Shown here: one piece after another, positions 42,599-51,574 of the stretch
How positions within the stretch are numbered: the stretch's first letter is position 1
Layout of the letters: each line of letters begins with the position of its first letter
From: Jiangella asiatica
Lineage (GTDB): Bacteria; Actinomycetota; Actinomycetes; Jiangellales; Jiangellaceae
Direction of reading: 5' to 3'
DNA: 64,000 bases
Assembly (NCBI RefSeq): GCF_004349065.1
Contig: NZ_SMKZ01000037.1
Coordinates: 1 to 64,000, forward strand
Notes under the pieces: generated by a model
Databases searched by the model: none
Told to the model about the DNA's origin: nothing
The model's input: the letters and a program-made list of their open reading frames with translations, nothing else
Made by a program: the position numbers and the translations under genes

Positions 42599-43470
42599 TT
42601 GATTCCTGCCGTCATGGTGATCCCTTCGACGAACTTGCGCTGCAGGACGAGGAAGAGCAGCAGCGTGGGAAGCAGGGCCAGCAGCGCAGCGGCCATCATC
42701 ATCGGGATGCCGCCGGAGCCCAGGTTGTTGGCCTGCATCGCCGCAAGCCCGACGGGCAGCGTCCGGTGCTCCTCGTCGTTGCCAACCAGCAGCGGCCACA
42801 GGTGGCTGTCCCAGTTCGTCATGAAGATGAACAGCGCCAGCGCCGCCATGGGTGAGGCCATCATCGGCGTCACGACGTTCCAGAGAATGCGCAGCTCGCC
42901 GGCGCCGTCGATGCGGGCTGCCTCGAGCAGCTCGTCGGGCAGTCCGTCGATGCTCTGGCGCATCAGGAAGATCCCGAAGGCGCTGGTGGCCGACGGGATG
43001 ATCAGCCCGGCGAAGCTGTTCACCCAGCCCAGGTCGAAGACCAGCGCGTACAGCGGGACGTAGATGACCTCGAGCGGCACCATCAAGGTCGCCAGCACGA
43101 CGACGAACAGCACGTTGCGCCCGCGGTACACGAACTTCGAGAAGCTGTACCCGGCCAGCGTGCACGTGATGACGTTGAGCACCGTTACCGAGACGCCGAC
43201 CACGGTGCTGTTGAGGTAGTACCGCGCGAACGGCGCCTGTTCGAACGGCAGCGCGACGTTGCCCCAGAGCCACTCCGTCGGCAGCCAGCGCATCGGGTTC
43301 GCCAGCACCTCGTCGGCCGGTTTCACCGCGGACAGCGCCGCGTAGACGAACACCGACGCGAACACCAGCCCGCCTGCGATCAGCAGCACGAACACCGCGA
43401 TCCGCCCGACCGGGCGGCGCCGGCGCGACGCGGGCGCCGTCGTCGGCCGCTCGATGACCCCGGCGCTCAT
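42595..43470 (-). CDS. ABC sugar permease, MalG/UgpE type
   Basis: A 291-residue six-helix permease of the CUT1 carbohydrate class. It has a long first helix (IAVFVLLIAGGLVFASVFVYAAL), PTEWLWGNV-type loop, LEVIYVPLYAL and the EAA loop ELLEAARIDGAGELRILWNVVTPMM that docks on the ATPase. No ATPase is encoded in the operon, so a shared MsiK-type ATPase is probably used, as is common in actinobacteria. Overlaps on both sides give coupled translation. Confidence 0.92.
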   Translation of the reverse strand: MSAGVIERPTTAPASRRRRPVGRIAVFVLLIAGGLVFASVFVYAALSAVKPADEVLANPMRWLPTEWLWGNVALPFEQAPFARYYLNSTVVGVSVTVLNVITCTLAGYSFSKFVYRGRNVLFVVVLATLMVPLEVIYVPLYALVFDLGWVNSFAGLIIPSATSAFGIFLMRQSIDGLPDELLEAARIDGAGELRILWNVVTPMMASPMAALALFIFMTNWDSHLWPLLVGNDEEHRTLPVGLAAMQANNLGSGGIPMMMAAALLALLPTLLLFLVLQRKFVEGITMTAGIK

Positions 43471-44381
43471 GCCGACTTCCGCAGGGCGCGCAACTGCACG
43501 AACGTGACCATAAGCAGCAGGATGAACATGACTACGGCGACGGCGGAGGCGCGGCCCATGCGGGCGCTGGCGAAGGCCGTCTTGTAGACGAACAGGTTGA
43601 TCACCTCGGTGCCGAAGCTGCCGCCGGTGAGCACGACCTGCGGGCTGAACGACTGGAATCCGCGGATTATCGCCATCACGAGGACGACGACGGTGATCGG
43701 CTTGAGCAGCGGCAGGGTGACGTAGCGCAGCCGCCGCAGCGACCCGGCGCCGTCGAGGGCCGCGGCCTCCTGCAGGTCTTTCGGGATGTTCTGCAGGCCG
43801 GCCAGGAAGATGATCAGAAAGAAACCGACCTCTTTCCAGATGGCGGCGATGGCGATGGCCCACTTGGCCCAGGTACTCGACGTCAGCCAGGGGATGTCGG
43901 TGTTCAGGGTCTGGTTGAGCAGTCCTTCGGGTTGGAGGACCAGACGCCAGATGACCGACACCGCCACCCATGACGTCGCCACCGGCGCGAAGTACAGCAG
44001 GCGGACGAACGCGCTGCCCCGCATCCGGGTGTTCAGGCCGAGCGCCAGCACGAGTGCCAGCAGCACCGCGGGCCCGTAGGTGACGACGACGTAGAACAAC
44101 GAGGCGCCGAGCGAGGCGAGGAAACGCTCGTCGCCGAAGAGCAAGCGGAAGTTGTCCAGCCCGACCCAGACCGGCGGGCTGGTCAGGTTGTAGTCGTACA
44201 GGCTGAGCTGGAACACCCGCAGCATCGGATAGATCGCGAACGCCGCGAAGAGCACCAGCGCGGGCAGCGCGAACGCGAGCCCGACGGCGTTGCGGCGGCG
44301 CCGCCAGCCGCTGCGGCCGGGCCTCGGGGCACGGGCTCGCCCGGAGCGGGCCCGTGCTGGTGCGGTTCGAGTCAACGCCAT
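43467..44381 (-). CDS. ABC sugar permease, MalF/UgpA type
   Basis: A 304-residue CUT1 permease with an Arg-rich N-terminus, a first helix VGLAFALPALVLFAAFAIYPMLRVFQLS and the typical 'sugar-permease' loop YNLTSPPVWVGLDNFRLL. The EAA loop DLQEAAALDGAGSLRRLRYVTLPLLKP contacts the ATPase. It pairs with the overlapping MalG-type gene and is 4 nt after the substrate-binding protein. Confidence 0.92.
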   Translation of the reverse strand: MALTRTAPARARSGRARAPRPGRSGWRRRRNAVGLAFALPALVLFAAFAIYPMLRVFQLSLYDYNLTSPPVWVGLDNFRLLFGDERFLASLGASLFYVVVTYGPAVLLALVLALGLNTRMRGSAFVRLLYFAPVATSWVAVSVIWRLVLQPEGLLNQTLNTDIPWLTSSTWAKWAIAIAAIWKEVGFFLIIFLAGLQNIPKDLQEAAALDGAGSLRRLRYVTLPLLKPITVVVLVMAIIRGFQSFSPQVVLTGGSFGTEVINLFVYKTAFASARMGRASAVAVVMFILLLMVTFVQLRALRKSA

Positions 44382-44385
44382 GCGA

Positions 44386-45684
44386 CTAGCTCGTGACGCT
44401 CTGATCGACGGACTCCGAGGCCTCCTCGAGGCTCTCGGCCGGTGGCTGCCCGTCGAAGATGGACCGCTCGACGGCCGCCTTGATCGCGTCCTGCACCTCG
44501 CTCCAGTGCGGGCCGACCTCGTCGAACTTGCCCTGCTGGTAGGCCTGCGACCAGACCTCGAGGAACGGGATGTTCGCCGCCGCCTCGGACTGCTCCCAGT
44601 CCTTCAGCGGCTGGACGAAGTTCACGTCGGTGAGCCAGCGATCGTGCTGCGAGGTCATGTACTCGATGAACTTCCACGCCTCCTCCTGCTGCTCGGAGGC
44701 CTTGTTCACCGCGAAGTAGTAGCCGTACCAGCGCCCGGACGGGTTGGCCGGGTCGACCTGCGGGAGCGGGACGACGGCCAAGTTCTCGAAGGTCTCGGGG
44801 TTGTCCTGGGCGATCTGCTCGACGGCCCACGGGTAGATCATCGTCATCGACCGCCGGCCCGAGGCGAAGTCCTCGAACGGCGAGGTCGCCTCGCGCGAGG
44901 CGGTGTCGGCGTTGCCGACCTCGTCCTCGCGGATGAGGTCGTGCCAGATCTGCAGCGCCTCGACCGACTTCGGCTCGGTGAGGGCGGAGGCGGTGCCGTC
45001 GTCGTTGAGGATCGAGCCGCCGGTCTCGTTCAGCAGGGTCTGCAGCTGCTGGGTGTACCAGCCGGCGTGCAGGTAGACGAAGTTGAAGCCCTCGTGCCCG
45101 GCGGCGACCAGCTGCTGGCCGTACTCGGACACGTCGTCCCAGGTGGCCGGCGGGTTCGCCGGGTCGAGACCGGCTTCGGCGAAGTGCTGGGTGTTGATGG
45201 CGAACGCCGTCGCGTTGAACTCGCTGGGCACGCCGTAGAGGGTGCCGTCGTCGCCCTTCGCGCCGTCGAGCGTGCCGTCGACGTAGAGAGCCTCGAGCTC
45301 CTCGACGGACTCCGCGCCGAAGGCGGACGGTTCGATCGGCGCGAGCAGCTGCTTCGGGATGTACTCGCCGCGCAGTGCGCTGTCGTCCATGTTGATGATG
45401 TCCGGGCCGGAGCCGTTGCTCAGCGACGTCAGCATCTTGGTGCCGAAGTCGTTGTTCGGGATGGTCTCGTATGTGATGGTGACGTTCGGGTTCGCCTCTT
45501 CGTACTCGGCGATGAGTTGCTTGTTCAGTTCGGTCATCGGCGGGTGCGTGTGAGTCCAGTAGGTCAGCTCGATCTGGTCGCCGCCGTCGCCGGTCGAGTC
45601 GCCGTCGGAGCCGCAGCCGGCGGCGACCGCCAGCAGGGCCAGGGCCGGTATCAGGACCGTGCGGGTGCGCGGACGTGCACTCAT
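44386..45684 (-). CDS. ABC sugar-binding lipoprotein (SBP_bac_1, CUT1)
   Basis: A 432-residue receptor. The signal peptide ends LAVAAGC (lipobox, Cys ~24). The mature protein shows ELTYWTHTHPPMTELNKQLIAEYEEANPNVTITYE, NGSGPDIINMDDSALRGEYIPKQLL, GVPSEFNATAFAINTQHFAEAGLDPANPPATWDD and the YPWAVEQIAQ region, all standard for extracellular solute-binding family 1. It delivers the sugar to the two permeases downstream. Expected cargo from the neighbours is an N-acylated hexosamine or an oligosaccharide of it. Confidence 0.92.
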   Translation of the reverse strand: MSARPRTRTVLIPALALLAVAAGCGSDGDSTGDGGDQIELTYWTHTHPPMTELNKQLIAEYEEANPNVTITYETIPNNDFGTKMLTSLSNGSGPDIINMDDSALRGEYIPKQLLAPIEPSAFGAESVEELEALYVDGTLDGAKGDDGTLYGVPSEFNATAFAINTQHFAEAGLDPANPPATWDDVSEYGQQLVAAGHEGFNFVYLHAGWYTQQLQTLLNETGGSILNDDGTASALTEPKSVEALQIWHDLIREDEVGNADTASREATSPFEDFASGRRSMTMIYPWAVEQIAQDNPETFENLAVVPLPQVDPANPSGRWYGYYFAVNKASEQQEEAWKFIEYMTSQHDRWLTDVNFVQPLKDWEQSEAAANIPFLEVWSQAYQQGKFDEVGPHWSEVQDAIKAAVERSIFDGQPPAESLEEASESVDQSVTS

Positions 45685-45757
45685 GGGTTGCTCGCTTTCG
45701 TCGGGCCGCCCACGGGGGGCGGCACGGAAGATCAGGCGCGTCGCTGGGCCTGGTGGC

Positions 45758-46540
45758 TCAGCGGGTGGACCGGCCGGCGGGTCTGACGCCGCGGGCATGC
45801 CGGCGTGGGATGGGGGCGGGAACGGGCCGCAGCTCGGCCGTGAGCTGGAACCGGTCGCCGCGGAAGATGTCCGTGCCGCACTCGACGACCCGGCCGTTGG
45901 CGCCGAACGTGACGACGTCGAGCTGGAACGCCGGACGTCCCGGCTCGGTGTGCAGCAGGGCGGCGCCCTGCTCGTCGATCAGCGTCGGCTCGATGGTCGT
46001 GCGGCCGGTGAGGATCGGGATGCCGTAGCGGCCGGCCAGCAAGTCGTACCAGGATCCGTTCAGGTCCGCCGGCGTCAGGCCGGGGACGACCTCGTCGGCG
46101 ACCCAGGTGGTCTCCAGGCCGATGGGGTCGCCGTCGGCCGTGCGGAGCCTAGTGAACCGGACGATCGGGGTGTGGACGGGGATGCGCAGCGTGCGGGCCT
46201 GCCGTGGGCCGGCCGGGAGCCGCCGGAACTCCAACGTCTCGCTGCCCGGGACGAGACCGCGGCTGCGCATCTCCTCGGAGAGCGAGGTCGTCGCGAGACG
46301 GCGGACCAACTTCGGTCGCGCGACGAAGTTGCCCCGGCCGTGCTCGCGCACGACGAACCCGGCCGTCGTCAGGTCGTCGAGGGCCCGCCGCAGGGTCATG
46401 CGGGCCACTCCCAGGTCGTGCGCCAGCCGGCGTTCCGACGGGAGCGCGACGCCTTCGTCGCCGTGGTCGATGAGCTCCAGCAGGCGACCGCGCACATGGG
46501 CGACCTTGCCGGTCGCCGCCCCGAATGCGTCGTTCGCCAT
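45758..46540 (-). CDS. GntR/HutC-family regulator of the amino-sugar operon
   Basis: A 260-residue regulator with an N-terminal winged HTH (LIDHGDEGVALPSERRLAHDLGVARMTLRRALDDLTTAGFVVREHGRGNFV) and a C-terminal UTRA ligand domain (ELRSRG-like MRSRGLVPG, RIPVHTPIVRFTRLRTADGDPIGLETTWV). HutC-group relatives such as DasR and NagR sense GlcN-6-P or GlcNAc-6-P, fitting the NanE/kinase genes downstream. It is the first gene of the operon, 73 bp before the binding protein. GAGGAGCG precedes the ATG. Confidence 0.92.
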   Translation of the reverse strand: MANDAFGAATGKVAHVRGRLLELIDHGDEGVALPSERRLAHDLGVARMTLRRALDDLTTAGFVVREHGRGNFVARPKLVRRLATTSLSEEMRSRGLVPGSETLEFRRLPAGPRQARTLRIPVHTPIVRFTRLRTADGDPIGLETTWVADEVVPGLTPADLNGSWYDLLAGRYGIPILTGRTTIEPTLIDEQGAALLHTEPGRPAFQLDVVTFGANGRVVECGTDIFRGDRFQLTAELRPVPAPIPRRHARGVRPAGRSTR

Positions 46541-46577
46541 GGTGTGCGCTCCTCGGCGTGGGGTTGAGATGCGCCCC

Positions 46578-46583
46578 TTTATA
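46578..46583 (-). promoter_or_regulatory. -10 box (TATAAA) for the GntR-led operon
   Basis: TATAAA on the minus strand sits 37 nt before the GntR ATG, leaving a short leader with a good Shine-Dalgarno. No strong -35 is seen. TTAGACCAGT (46620 region) and ACTGGTCC (46697 region) in the upstream debris resemble halves of the DasR/NagR site. Confidence 0.45.
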
Positions 46584-46754
46584 GTCCAGGCCGCCAGGCG
46601 GCACCAGAGAACGGCCGAACCTGCGTTAGACCAGTCGTCCGCAGTTGGACGTGGTGATGCCGCAGGCCAGCGACCTTTCAACCGGGTCGCGTCGCAACTG
46701 GTCCAATCCCGTCCATTCGCTGATCGTCGCGACAGGACCTGACGGCGACAGAGG

Positions 46755-46826
46755 GGCAGTCGTTGAAGGCGTCGAGGTTACGACGTAGTCGGGGAAGCCC
46801 AGTGCCAGCGCCAGGTCCTAGAACAT
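46755..46826 (-). pseudogene. barstar-family (barnase inhibitor) pseudogene
   Basis: The minus strand reads MF*DLALALGFPDY, then after a one-base deletion RNLDAFNDC. This is the barstar core, where FPDYxGRNLDAxxDC forms the barnase-binding loop and helix. A TAG interrupts it after MF and a frameshift follows PDY, so it is dead. Barstar proteins inhibit secreted barnase-type ribonucleases or RNase toxins. No RNase gene is found nearby; further degraded coding sequence probably continues to about 46690. Confidence 0.6.
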
Positions 46827-46929
46827 CGCTCCGGTAACTGCCCACGTTCCCGCATTCAGTGAGCCCTGCGGGCATTGCGCCTCCGTCGCCGCTCAACGAT
46901 GGATCAGATTCAAACCGAGCTGGTGGGCG

Positions 46930-47079
46930 ATGCTTGACGAGATCGAAGGGGCGGCGCAACGAATGGCCGCCGCCGACCCGTCGCCGTGGGAATCGATCGA
47001 CCGCGGCTGGGTGGCCTACGTCAAGGCCTACGCCTGCTCCAGCTCACCGGTGGGCACGGGGTTGGCCAGCCACCGGTAA
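46930..47079 (+). pseudogene. short fragment resembling a TetR C-terminal segment
   Basis: A 49-codon frame reads MLDEIEGAAQRMAAAD, then PSPWESIDRGWVAYVKAY. The 'AADPxxPWExxxRGWxAY' pattern resembles the ligand domain of actinobacterial TetR regulators. From about 47032 the frame runs antisense through the IS3 fragment, so the original gene was cut there. Confidence is low because the fragment is short. Confidence 0.3.
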
Positions 47080-47159
47080 TACGGCTGGCGGGCGAGCTTC
47101 AGGACCCGGCAGGCCACCGCGACCGGCACCCGGACAGCGGCGTCGGCGGCGGCAAGATC
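47032..47159 (-). pseudogene. IS3-family transposase (OrfB) remnant
   Basis: The minus-strand frame reads RDLAAADAAVRVPVAVA, CRVLKLARQPYYRWLANPV and PTGELEQA. VACRVLKLARQPYYRWL is the conserved N-terminal helix-turn-helix of actinobacterial IS3-type OrfB. An in-frame TGA lies just upstream and the integrase core is missing, so only about 42 codons survive. Confidence 0.7.
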
Positions 47160-47202
47160 ACGGACTCACCAGCAGCACGCTCAAGATCGTGAGCCATCGA
47201 GG

Positions 47203-47231
47203 TATACGCACCGGGTCAGGTGGTGCGTATA
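47203..47231. repeat. perfect 10-bp inverted repeat
   Basis: TATACGCACC and GGTGCGTATA flank a 9-nt loop, about 100 bp before ilvD. It may be an operator, a leader hairpin, or the relic end of the neighbouring IS3 element. Confidence 0.5.
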
Positions 47232-47274
47232 GGTGCTCATTGGAAGGCGTGGTGGTGAGGCTGGGTAGGACGAA

Positions 47275-47291
47275 AGTCCGGATTCCGGACT
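47275..47291. promoter_or_regulatory. 17-bp palindrome upstream of ilvD
   Basis: AGTCCGGATTCCGGACT is a perfect dyad around one central base, 40 bp before the ilvD ATG. A related dyad, CTGTCCGaatcCGGACAG, precedes the amidohydrolase at 57474; both contain GAATCCGGAC on one strand. It is a probable operator. Confidence 0.55.
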
Positions 47292-47330
47292 CGCGTCTTT
47301 TCAACTGGACGACGGGACTAGCGTGAGCGC

Positions 47331-49022
47331 ATGACCGTGACTCCCTCCAAGCCCGACCTCAAGCCGCACTCCCGGGCGGTCACCGACGGTCTCGAGCGCG
47401 CCGCGGCTCGCGGCATGCTCCGCGCCGTAGGCATGACCGACGACGACTGGGAGAAGCCGCAGATCGGCGTCGGCTCGTCGTGGAACGAGATCACCCCGTG
47501 CAACCTCTCGCTGGACCGCCTGGCCAAGGCGTCGAAGGAGGGGGTGCACGCCGGCGGCGGCTATCCGCTGGAGTTCGGCACCATCTCGGTGTCCGACGGC
47601 ATCTCGATGGGCCATGAGGGCATGCACTACTCGCTGGTGTCGCGCGAGGTCATCGCCGACTCCGTCGAGACCGTGTTCGGTGCCGAGCGGCTCGACGGCG
47701 CGGTGCTGCTGGCCGGCTGCGACAAGTCCGCGCCGGCCATGCTGATGGCGGCCGCCCGGCTCGACGTCGCCGCCACCTTCCTCTACGCCGGCTCCATCCT
47801 GCCCGGCAAGGTGGGCGACCGCGAGGTCACCATCATCGACGCGTTCGAAGCGGTCGGCGCCTGCGCCCGCGGGCTCATCACCCGCGAGGAGGTCGACGAG
47901 ATCGAACGGGCCATCTGTCCCGGCGAGGGCGCCTGCGGCGGCATGTACACCGCCAACACCATGGCCAGCGCGGCCGAGGCGCTGGGCATGTCGCTGCCCG
48001 GCAGCGCCGCGCCGCCGGCGGTCGACCGTCGCCGCGACGGGTACGCCCGCAAGTCCGGCGAGGCCGTCGTCAACCTGCTGCGCCTGGGCATCACCACCCG
48101 CGACATCCTGACCAAGGAGGCGTTCGAGAACGCCATCGCCGTGGTCATGGCGGTCGGCGGCTCCACGAACGCCGTCCTGCACCTCATGGCCATCGCGCAC
48201 GAGGCCGGCGTCAAGCTGGAGCTCGACGACTTCAACCGCATCGGCGACCGCGTGCCGCACCTGGCCGACGTGAAGCCGTTCGGCCGCTACGTCATGACCG
48301 ACGTCGACCGAGTCGGCGGCGTGCCGGTCATCATGAAGGCGCTGCTCGACGCGGGTCTGCTGCACGGCGACACCATGACCGTCACCGGCAGGACGATGGC
48401 GGAGAACCTCGCCGACATCGCGCCGCCGGACGTCGACGGCAAGATCATCCACGCGATGTCCGACCCGATCCACAAGACCGGCGGGCTCACGATCCTGCGC
48501 GGCTCGCTCGCGCCGGAGGGCGCCGTCGTCAAGTCCGCCGGGTTCGACACCGCCGTCTTCGAGGGCACCGCGAAGGTGTTCGACGGCGAGCGGGGCGCCA
48601 TGGATGCGGTCGAGAACGACACGCTGGAGAAGAACGACGTCATCGTCATCCGCTACGAGGGCCCGAAGGGCGGCCCCGGCATGCGCGAGATGCTCGCCGT
48701 CACCGGTGCCATCAAAGGCGCGGGCCTGGGCAAGGACGTCCTGCTGGTCACCGACGGGCGGTTCTCGGGCGGCACGACGGGGCCCTGCATCGGCCACGTC
48801 GCACCGGAGGCCGTCGACGGCGGGCCCATCGCGTTCGTCCGGAACGGCGACCGCATCCGCCTGGACCTCGCCCATCGCACCCTGGAGCTGTTGATCGACG
48901 ACGACGAGCTGGCGCGCCGCCGCGCGGCCTGGACGCCGCCCGCGCCCAAGCACGAGCGCGGTGTGCTGGCCAAGTACGCGAAGCTGGTCGGCTCCGCGGC
49001 CAACGGGGCCGTCTGCGACTGA
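47331..49022 (+). CDS. ilvD: dihydroxy-acid dehydratase
   Basis: IlvD dehydrates 2,3-dihydroxy-isovalerate and -methylvalerate in valine, leucine and isoleucine synthesis. The 563-residue protein has the [2Fe-2S]-ligand cysteines C57 (NEITPCNLS), C130 ([10 protein letters not shown]) and C202 ([14 protein letters not shown]). It also has [15 protein letters not shown] and the C-terminal [19 protein letters not shown], where the active-site Ser lies. A -10-like TAGCGT six nt before the ATG suggests a leaderless transcript. Some homologues dehydrate sugar acids instead; the motifs and length here fit the amino-acid enzyme. It ends at a strong terminator. Confidence 0.93.
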   Translation: MTVTPSKPDLKPHSRAVTDGLERAAARGMLRAVGMTDDDWEKPQIGVGSSWNEITPCNLSLDRLAKASKEGVHAGGGYPLEFGTISVSDGISMGHEGMHYSLVSREVIADSVETVFGAERLDGAVLLAGCDKSAPAMLMAAARLDVAATFLYAGSILPGKVGDREVTIIDAFEAVGACARGLITREEVDEIERAICPGEGACGGMYTANTMASAAEALGMSLPGSAAPPAVDRRRDGYARKSGEAVVNLLRLGITTRDILTKEAFENAIAVVMAVGGSTNAVLHLMAIAHEAGVKLELDDFNRIGDRVPHLADVKPFGRYVMTDVDRVGGVPVIMKALLDAGLLHGDTMTVTGRTMAENLADIAPPDVDGKIIHAMSDPIHKTGGLTILRGSLAPEGAVVKSAGFDTAVFEGTAKVFDGERGAMDAVENDTLEKNDVIVIRYEGPKGGPGMREMLAVTGAIKGAGLGKDVLLVTDGRFSGGTTGPCIGHVAPEAVDGGPIAFVRNGDRIRLDLAHRTLELLIDDDELARRRAAWTPPAPKHERGVLAKYAKLVGSAANGAVCD

Positions 49023-49028
49023 CCAACT

Positions 49029-49084
49029 CCATGATCATCAACGGTTGGCGACGTCATCACGTCGCCAACCGTTGATGATCATGG
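49029..49084. terminator. perfect 26-bp hairpin, probable bidirectional terminator
   Basis: Two exactly complementary 26-bp arms (49029-49054 and 49059-49084) enclose a CATC loop. It starts 7 bp after ilvD and its right arm contains the stop codon of the convergent oxidoreductase gene, so it serves both genes. Both arms contain TGATCATCAACGG, the motif repeated in other gaps, which suggests it derives from the same mobile intergenic element. Confidence 0.8.
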
Positions 49085-49975
49085 GCCGACGTCCAGGAAC
49101 CCGGCCAGCGCGCTCATGTCCTGGGACCCGAGGCCGGCCGCCAGCGCGGCCTCGACCACGTGCTGGTTGGTCGCCGCCTGCGGCATCCGCGTCCCGGTCC
49201 GCGATGCCAGGGCCAGGATGAGATCCAGGTCCTTCGCCACGAGGTCCAGGGCGAACGCCACCGGCGTCTCCTCCGGCTGCTCGAAGGCCGCCCGCTTGTA
49301 CAGCACGAACGGCGCGGCGACCGCGCTGCCGGCGAACACCTCGTAGGCCGCCGATCTCTCCACCCCGGCGCGCTCGGCCAGCACCAACGCCTCCGACAGC
49401 GCCTGGTTCAGCGCGTGCACCAGCGCGTTGACCGCGAGCTTCATCGTGGAGCCGGTGCCGGTGTCGCCGACGTGGAAGATCTGCCTTGCCAGCTGGTCGA
49501 GCACCGGCCGCGCCCGGGCCAGGTCGCCCGCGGACCCGCCCACCATCACCGTCAGCTCGCCACGCTCCACCAGCGGCACGCTCCCGGACACCGGCGCGTC
49601 CAGGAAACCGCCGCCGCGCTCGCGCACCGCGGCCGCCAGCGATGCGACCGTCCGTGGGTCGACCGTGCTGGTGTCGGCGACGACGGTGTCCGGCCCGACC
49701 CCCGCGGCCAGGCCGTCCGGTCCCGCGTACACCGACCGGCAGGCGTCGTCGTCGGCCAGCGACACCAGCACGACGGTGCCTGCCGCGGCGGCCTCCCGTG
49801 CGGTCCCCGCGACCCGCGCACCGGTCGCCTCCGCCACCGCCCGGGCCCGCTCCGGCGTGCGGTTGAACACGACGACGTCCCGGCCGGCCCTCCGTAGCCG
49901 GCCAGCCATCGCCGCGCCCATCCGCCCGGCACCGACCAGGCCCACCGTCCTCCCACCCGCCCCGGCAGCCGTCAC
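49079..49975 (-). CDS. NAD(P)-dependent 3-hydroxyisobutyrate dehydrogenase-like oxidoreductase
   Basis: A 298-residue beta-hydroxyacid dehydrogenase. The cofactor fold VGLVGAGRMGAAMAGRL with VVFNRTPERA marks an NADP preference. DAPVSGSVPLVERGELTVMVGG (substrate loop), HVGDTGTGSTMKLAVNAL (catalytic Lys in the GTGSTMKL motif) and KDLDLILALASRTG follow. The substrate could be tartronate semialdehyde, 3-hydroxyisobutyrate or a related acid. It is the last gene of the minus-strand operon and overlaps the SDR gene by 4 bp; its stop lies inside the terminator stem. Confidence 0.9.
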   Translation of the reverse strand: MTAAGAGGRTVGLVGAGRMGAAMAGRLRRAGRDVVVFNRTPERARAVAEATGARVAGTAREAAAAGTVVLVSLADDDACRSVYAGPDGLAAGVGPDTVVADTSTVDPRTVASLAAAVRERGGGFLDAPVSGSVPLVERGELTVMVGGSAGDLARARPVLDQLARQIFHVGDTGTGSTMKLAVNALVHALNQALSEALVLAERAGVERSAAYEVFAGSAVAAPFVLYKRAAFEQPEETPVAFALDLVAKDLDLILALASRTGTRMPQAATNQHVVEAALAAGLGSQDMSALAGFLDVGP

Positions 49976-50667
49976 GTCAGCAGCCAGCCGTTGTCGACGC
50001 TGAGGTTCACGCCGTTCACCGAACCGTTGCGGAGCAGGAAGTCGACCGCGTCGGCGACGTCGGCCATGGTCGGCAGCCGCCCGCCGGGCGTGCGGGCACG
50101 CACCGCGTCCAGCCGCTTGCCGCGCCAGTACGGGCTGTCGCCGACGATGCCCGGGTGGATCGCGTTGACCCGGATCGGCGCCAGCTCGACGGCCAGCGTG
50201 TGCACCAGGCCGCCCACGCCGCCGTTGATCGTGGACACCGTGGTCGATCCGGGGTACGGGCGGTCGCGCGCCTGCCCGCCGAACAGCACGACGGCGCCGT
50301 CGCGGGACAGCCGGGGCAGCAGCGCGTGGATCACCTCGGTGTAGCCGACGAGCTTCAGCGTGACCAGCCGGGCGGCGCGGGAGAAGTCGTAGTCGGCGGC
50401 CGTGTTCTCGTCGCGGTCGATCGCCGCCACCACCAGGTGGTCGAGGCGGTCGATGACGGCCAATGCCGCGGCGATCCCCGCCGGGTCGGAGAGCTCGACC
50501 GCGACCCCACGGACGCGGTCGCCGATCTCGGCCGCGACCTTCGCGGTCCGTTCGGCATCCCGGCCGGTGATGACGACGTCGTCGCCGGCGGCCGCCCGAC
50601 GCGCGGCCAGCTCGCGGCCGATGCCGGACGTACCGCCGACCACGACCAGCGTGCGGCGCTCAGTCAT
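49972..50667 (-). CDS. short-chain dehydrogenase/reductase
   Basis: A 231-residue SDR. TLVVVGGTSGIGRELAARRAAAGDDVVITGRDA is the NADP(H)-binding start. VVAAIDRDEN replaces the usual NNAG with AAID. The catalytic Ser/Tyr/Lys region is altered: after VVLFGGQARDRPYPGSTTVSTINGGVGGL no clear Y-x-x-x-K is found, so it is a divergent or 'atypical' SDR that may be weakly active. IRVNAIHPGIVGDSPYW follows. The ATG at 50667 has GGGAGG upstream. It overlaps the cupin gene by 8 bp. Confidence 0.8.
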   Translation of the reverse strand: MTERRTLVVVGGTSGIGRELAARRAAAGDDVVITGRDAERTAKVAAEIGDRVRGVAVELSDPAGIAAALAVIDRLDHLVVAAIDRDENTAADYDFSRAARLVTLKLVGYTEVIHALLPRLSRDGAVVLFGGQARDRPYPGSTTVSTINGGVGGLVHTLAVELAPIRVNAIHPGIVGDSPYWRGKRLDAVRARTPGGRLPTMADVADAVDFLLRNGSVNGVNLSVDNGWLLT

Positions 50668-51574
50668 GGTCACCTCCCAGCGTCTCCCGCAAGTAGTCCC
50701 AGTCGCGCGCGAACCGGTATGAGTACCGGGGCGGCGGCTGCGGCGCCTGCGTCTCCAGCCAGCGGACGGTCCCGTCGCCGGCGTTGGCGAACGCGTGCAC
50801 GCACCCGACGCCGGCCCACGCGATGTCGCCGGGCTCGAGCAGGTAGCGCTCGCCGTCGAACGACGCCTCGACCGTGCCGTCGAGGATCAGGTACGTCTCC
50901 TCGAACGGGTGGTCGTGAGCGCCGGCCGCGCCGTCCGGGTCGTATTGCACCATGAACATCGAGGTCAGCTGGGCGCCGAGGTCGCTGTCGACCATCATCT
51001 TGACGGTGATGCCGCTGTAGACCAGCAGCGCCGTGCGCAGGCTGGCCGAAACGGCGAGCAGGTCCTGCGACTGCTTCGAGGCGTCCATGTGCGACGGGGT
51101 GATGTTGCCGAAGCGGTACGTGCGCGGGTCGCGGACGTCGACGGGGCTGGCCCCGGCCGCCACCTCGCCCGCCGGCAGTTCCGGCACCAGGAAGGTGTCG
51201 TCGTCGAAGCGCCCCCGCGGCTGCGGGCCCTGCATCTCCGCCCACCGCACCACCTCGTCGCCGTCGTTGCGCCACGCGTGCCGGAGCGCCACGGGCAGCA
51301 GGCCGTAGTCGCCCGTGCTCACCCGGTGTGCGCCGTCCGGCGTGCTCACGACCGCCGAGCCGGACAGCACGTGGAAGCTCTCCTCGAACGAGTGCACGTG
51401 CGCCGGCACGGAGCCGCCGGGGTCGAGCTCGCAGACGCCGAACCCGGTGTGCACGGCGCCGGCGGCCTCGCCGACCGCCGTCCACCGCCGGTATCCGGTG
51501 GCGCCGGCGGCCCAGCCGGCCGGCTTGTCGTAGCCGGCCCGGGCGGCGCGCCGGACCAGGTGCCGCGACGTCAT
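50660..51574 (-). CDS. bicupin protein ((S)-ureidoglycine aminohydrolase-like)
   Basis: A 304-residue protein with two cupin barrels. The first has [24 protein letters not shown] and [15 protein letters not shown]. The second has [47 protein letters not shown]. Metal-binding His/Glu ligands are present in both, most completely in the second. The layout fits the ureidoglycine aminohydrolase/glyoxylate-linked bicupin group, but substrate is unknown. It overlaps the amidohydrolase stop/start and the SDR gene, so it is tightly coupled within the operon. Confidence 0.78.
   Translation of the reverse strand: MTSRHLVRRAARAGYDKPAGWAAGATGYRRWTAVGEAAGAVHTGFGVCELDPGGSVPAHVHSFEESFHVLSGSAVVSTPDGAHRVSTGDYGLLPVALRHAWRNDGDEVVRWAEMQGPQPRGRFDDDTFLVPELPAGEVAAGASPVDVRDPRTYRFGNITPSHMDASKQSQDLLAVSASLRTALLVYSGITVKMMVDSDLGAQLTSMFMVQYDPDGAAGAHDHPFEETYLILDGTVEASFDGERYLLEPGDIAWAGVGCVHAFANAGDGTVRWLETQAPQPPPRYSYRFARDWDYLRETLGGDHD

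Larger units (their letters stand above)
46541..47330. other. 790-bp gene graveyard
   Basis: The GntR promoter occupies the left end. To the right are fragments of three unrelated genes: a broken barstar (minus), a short TetR-like tail (plus) and an IS3-type transposase piece (minus). Two exact dyads follow, close to ilvD. No intact gene is seen. Confidence 0.65.
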
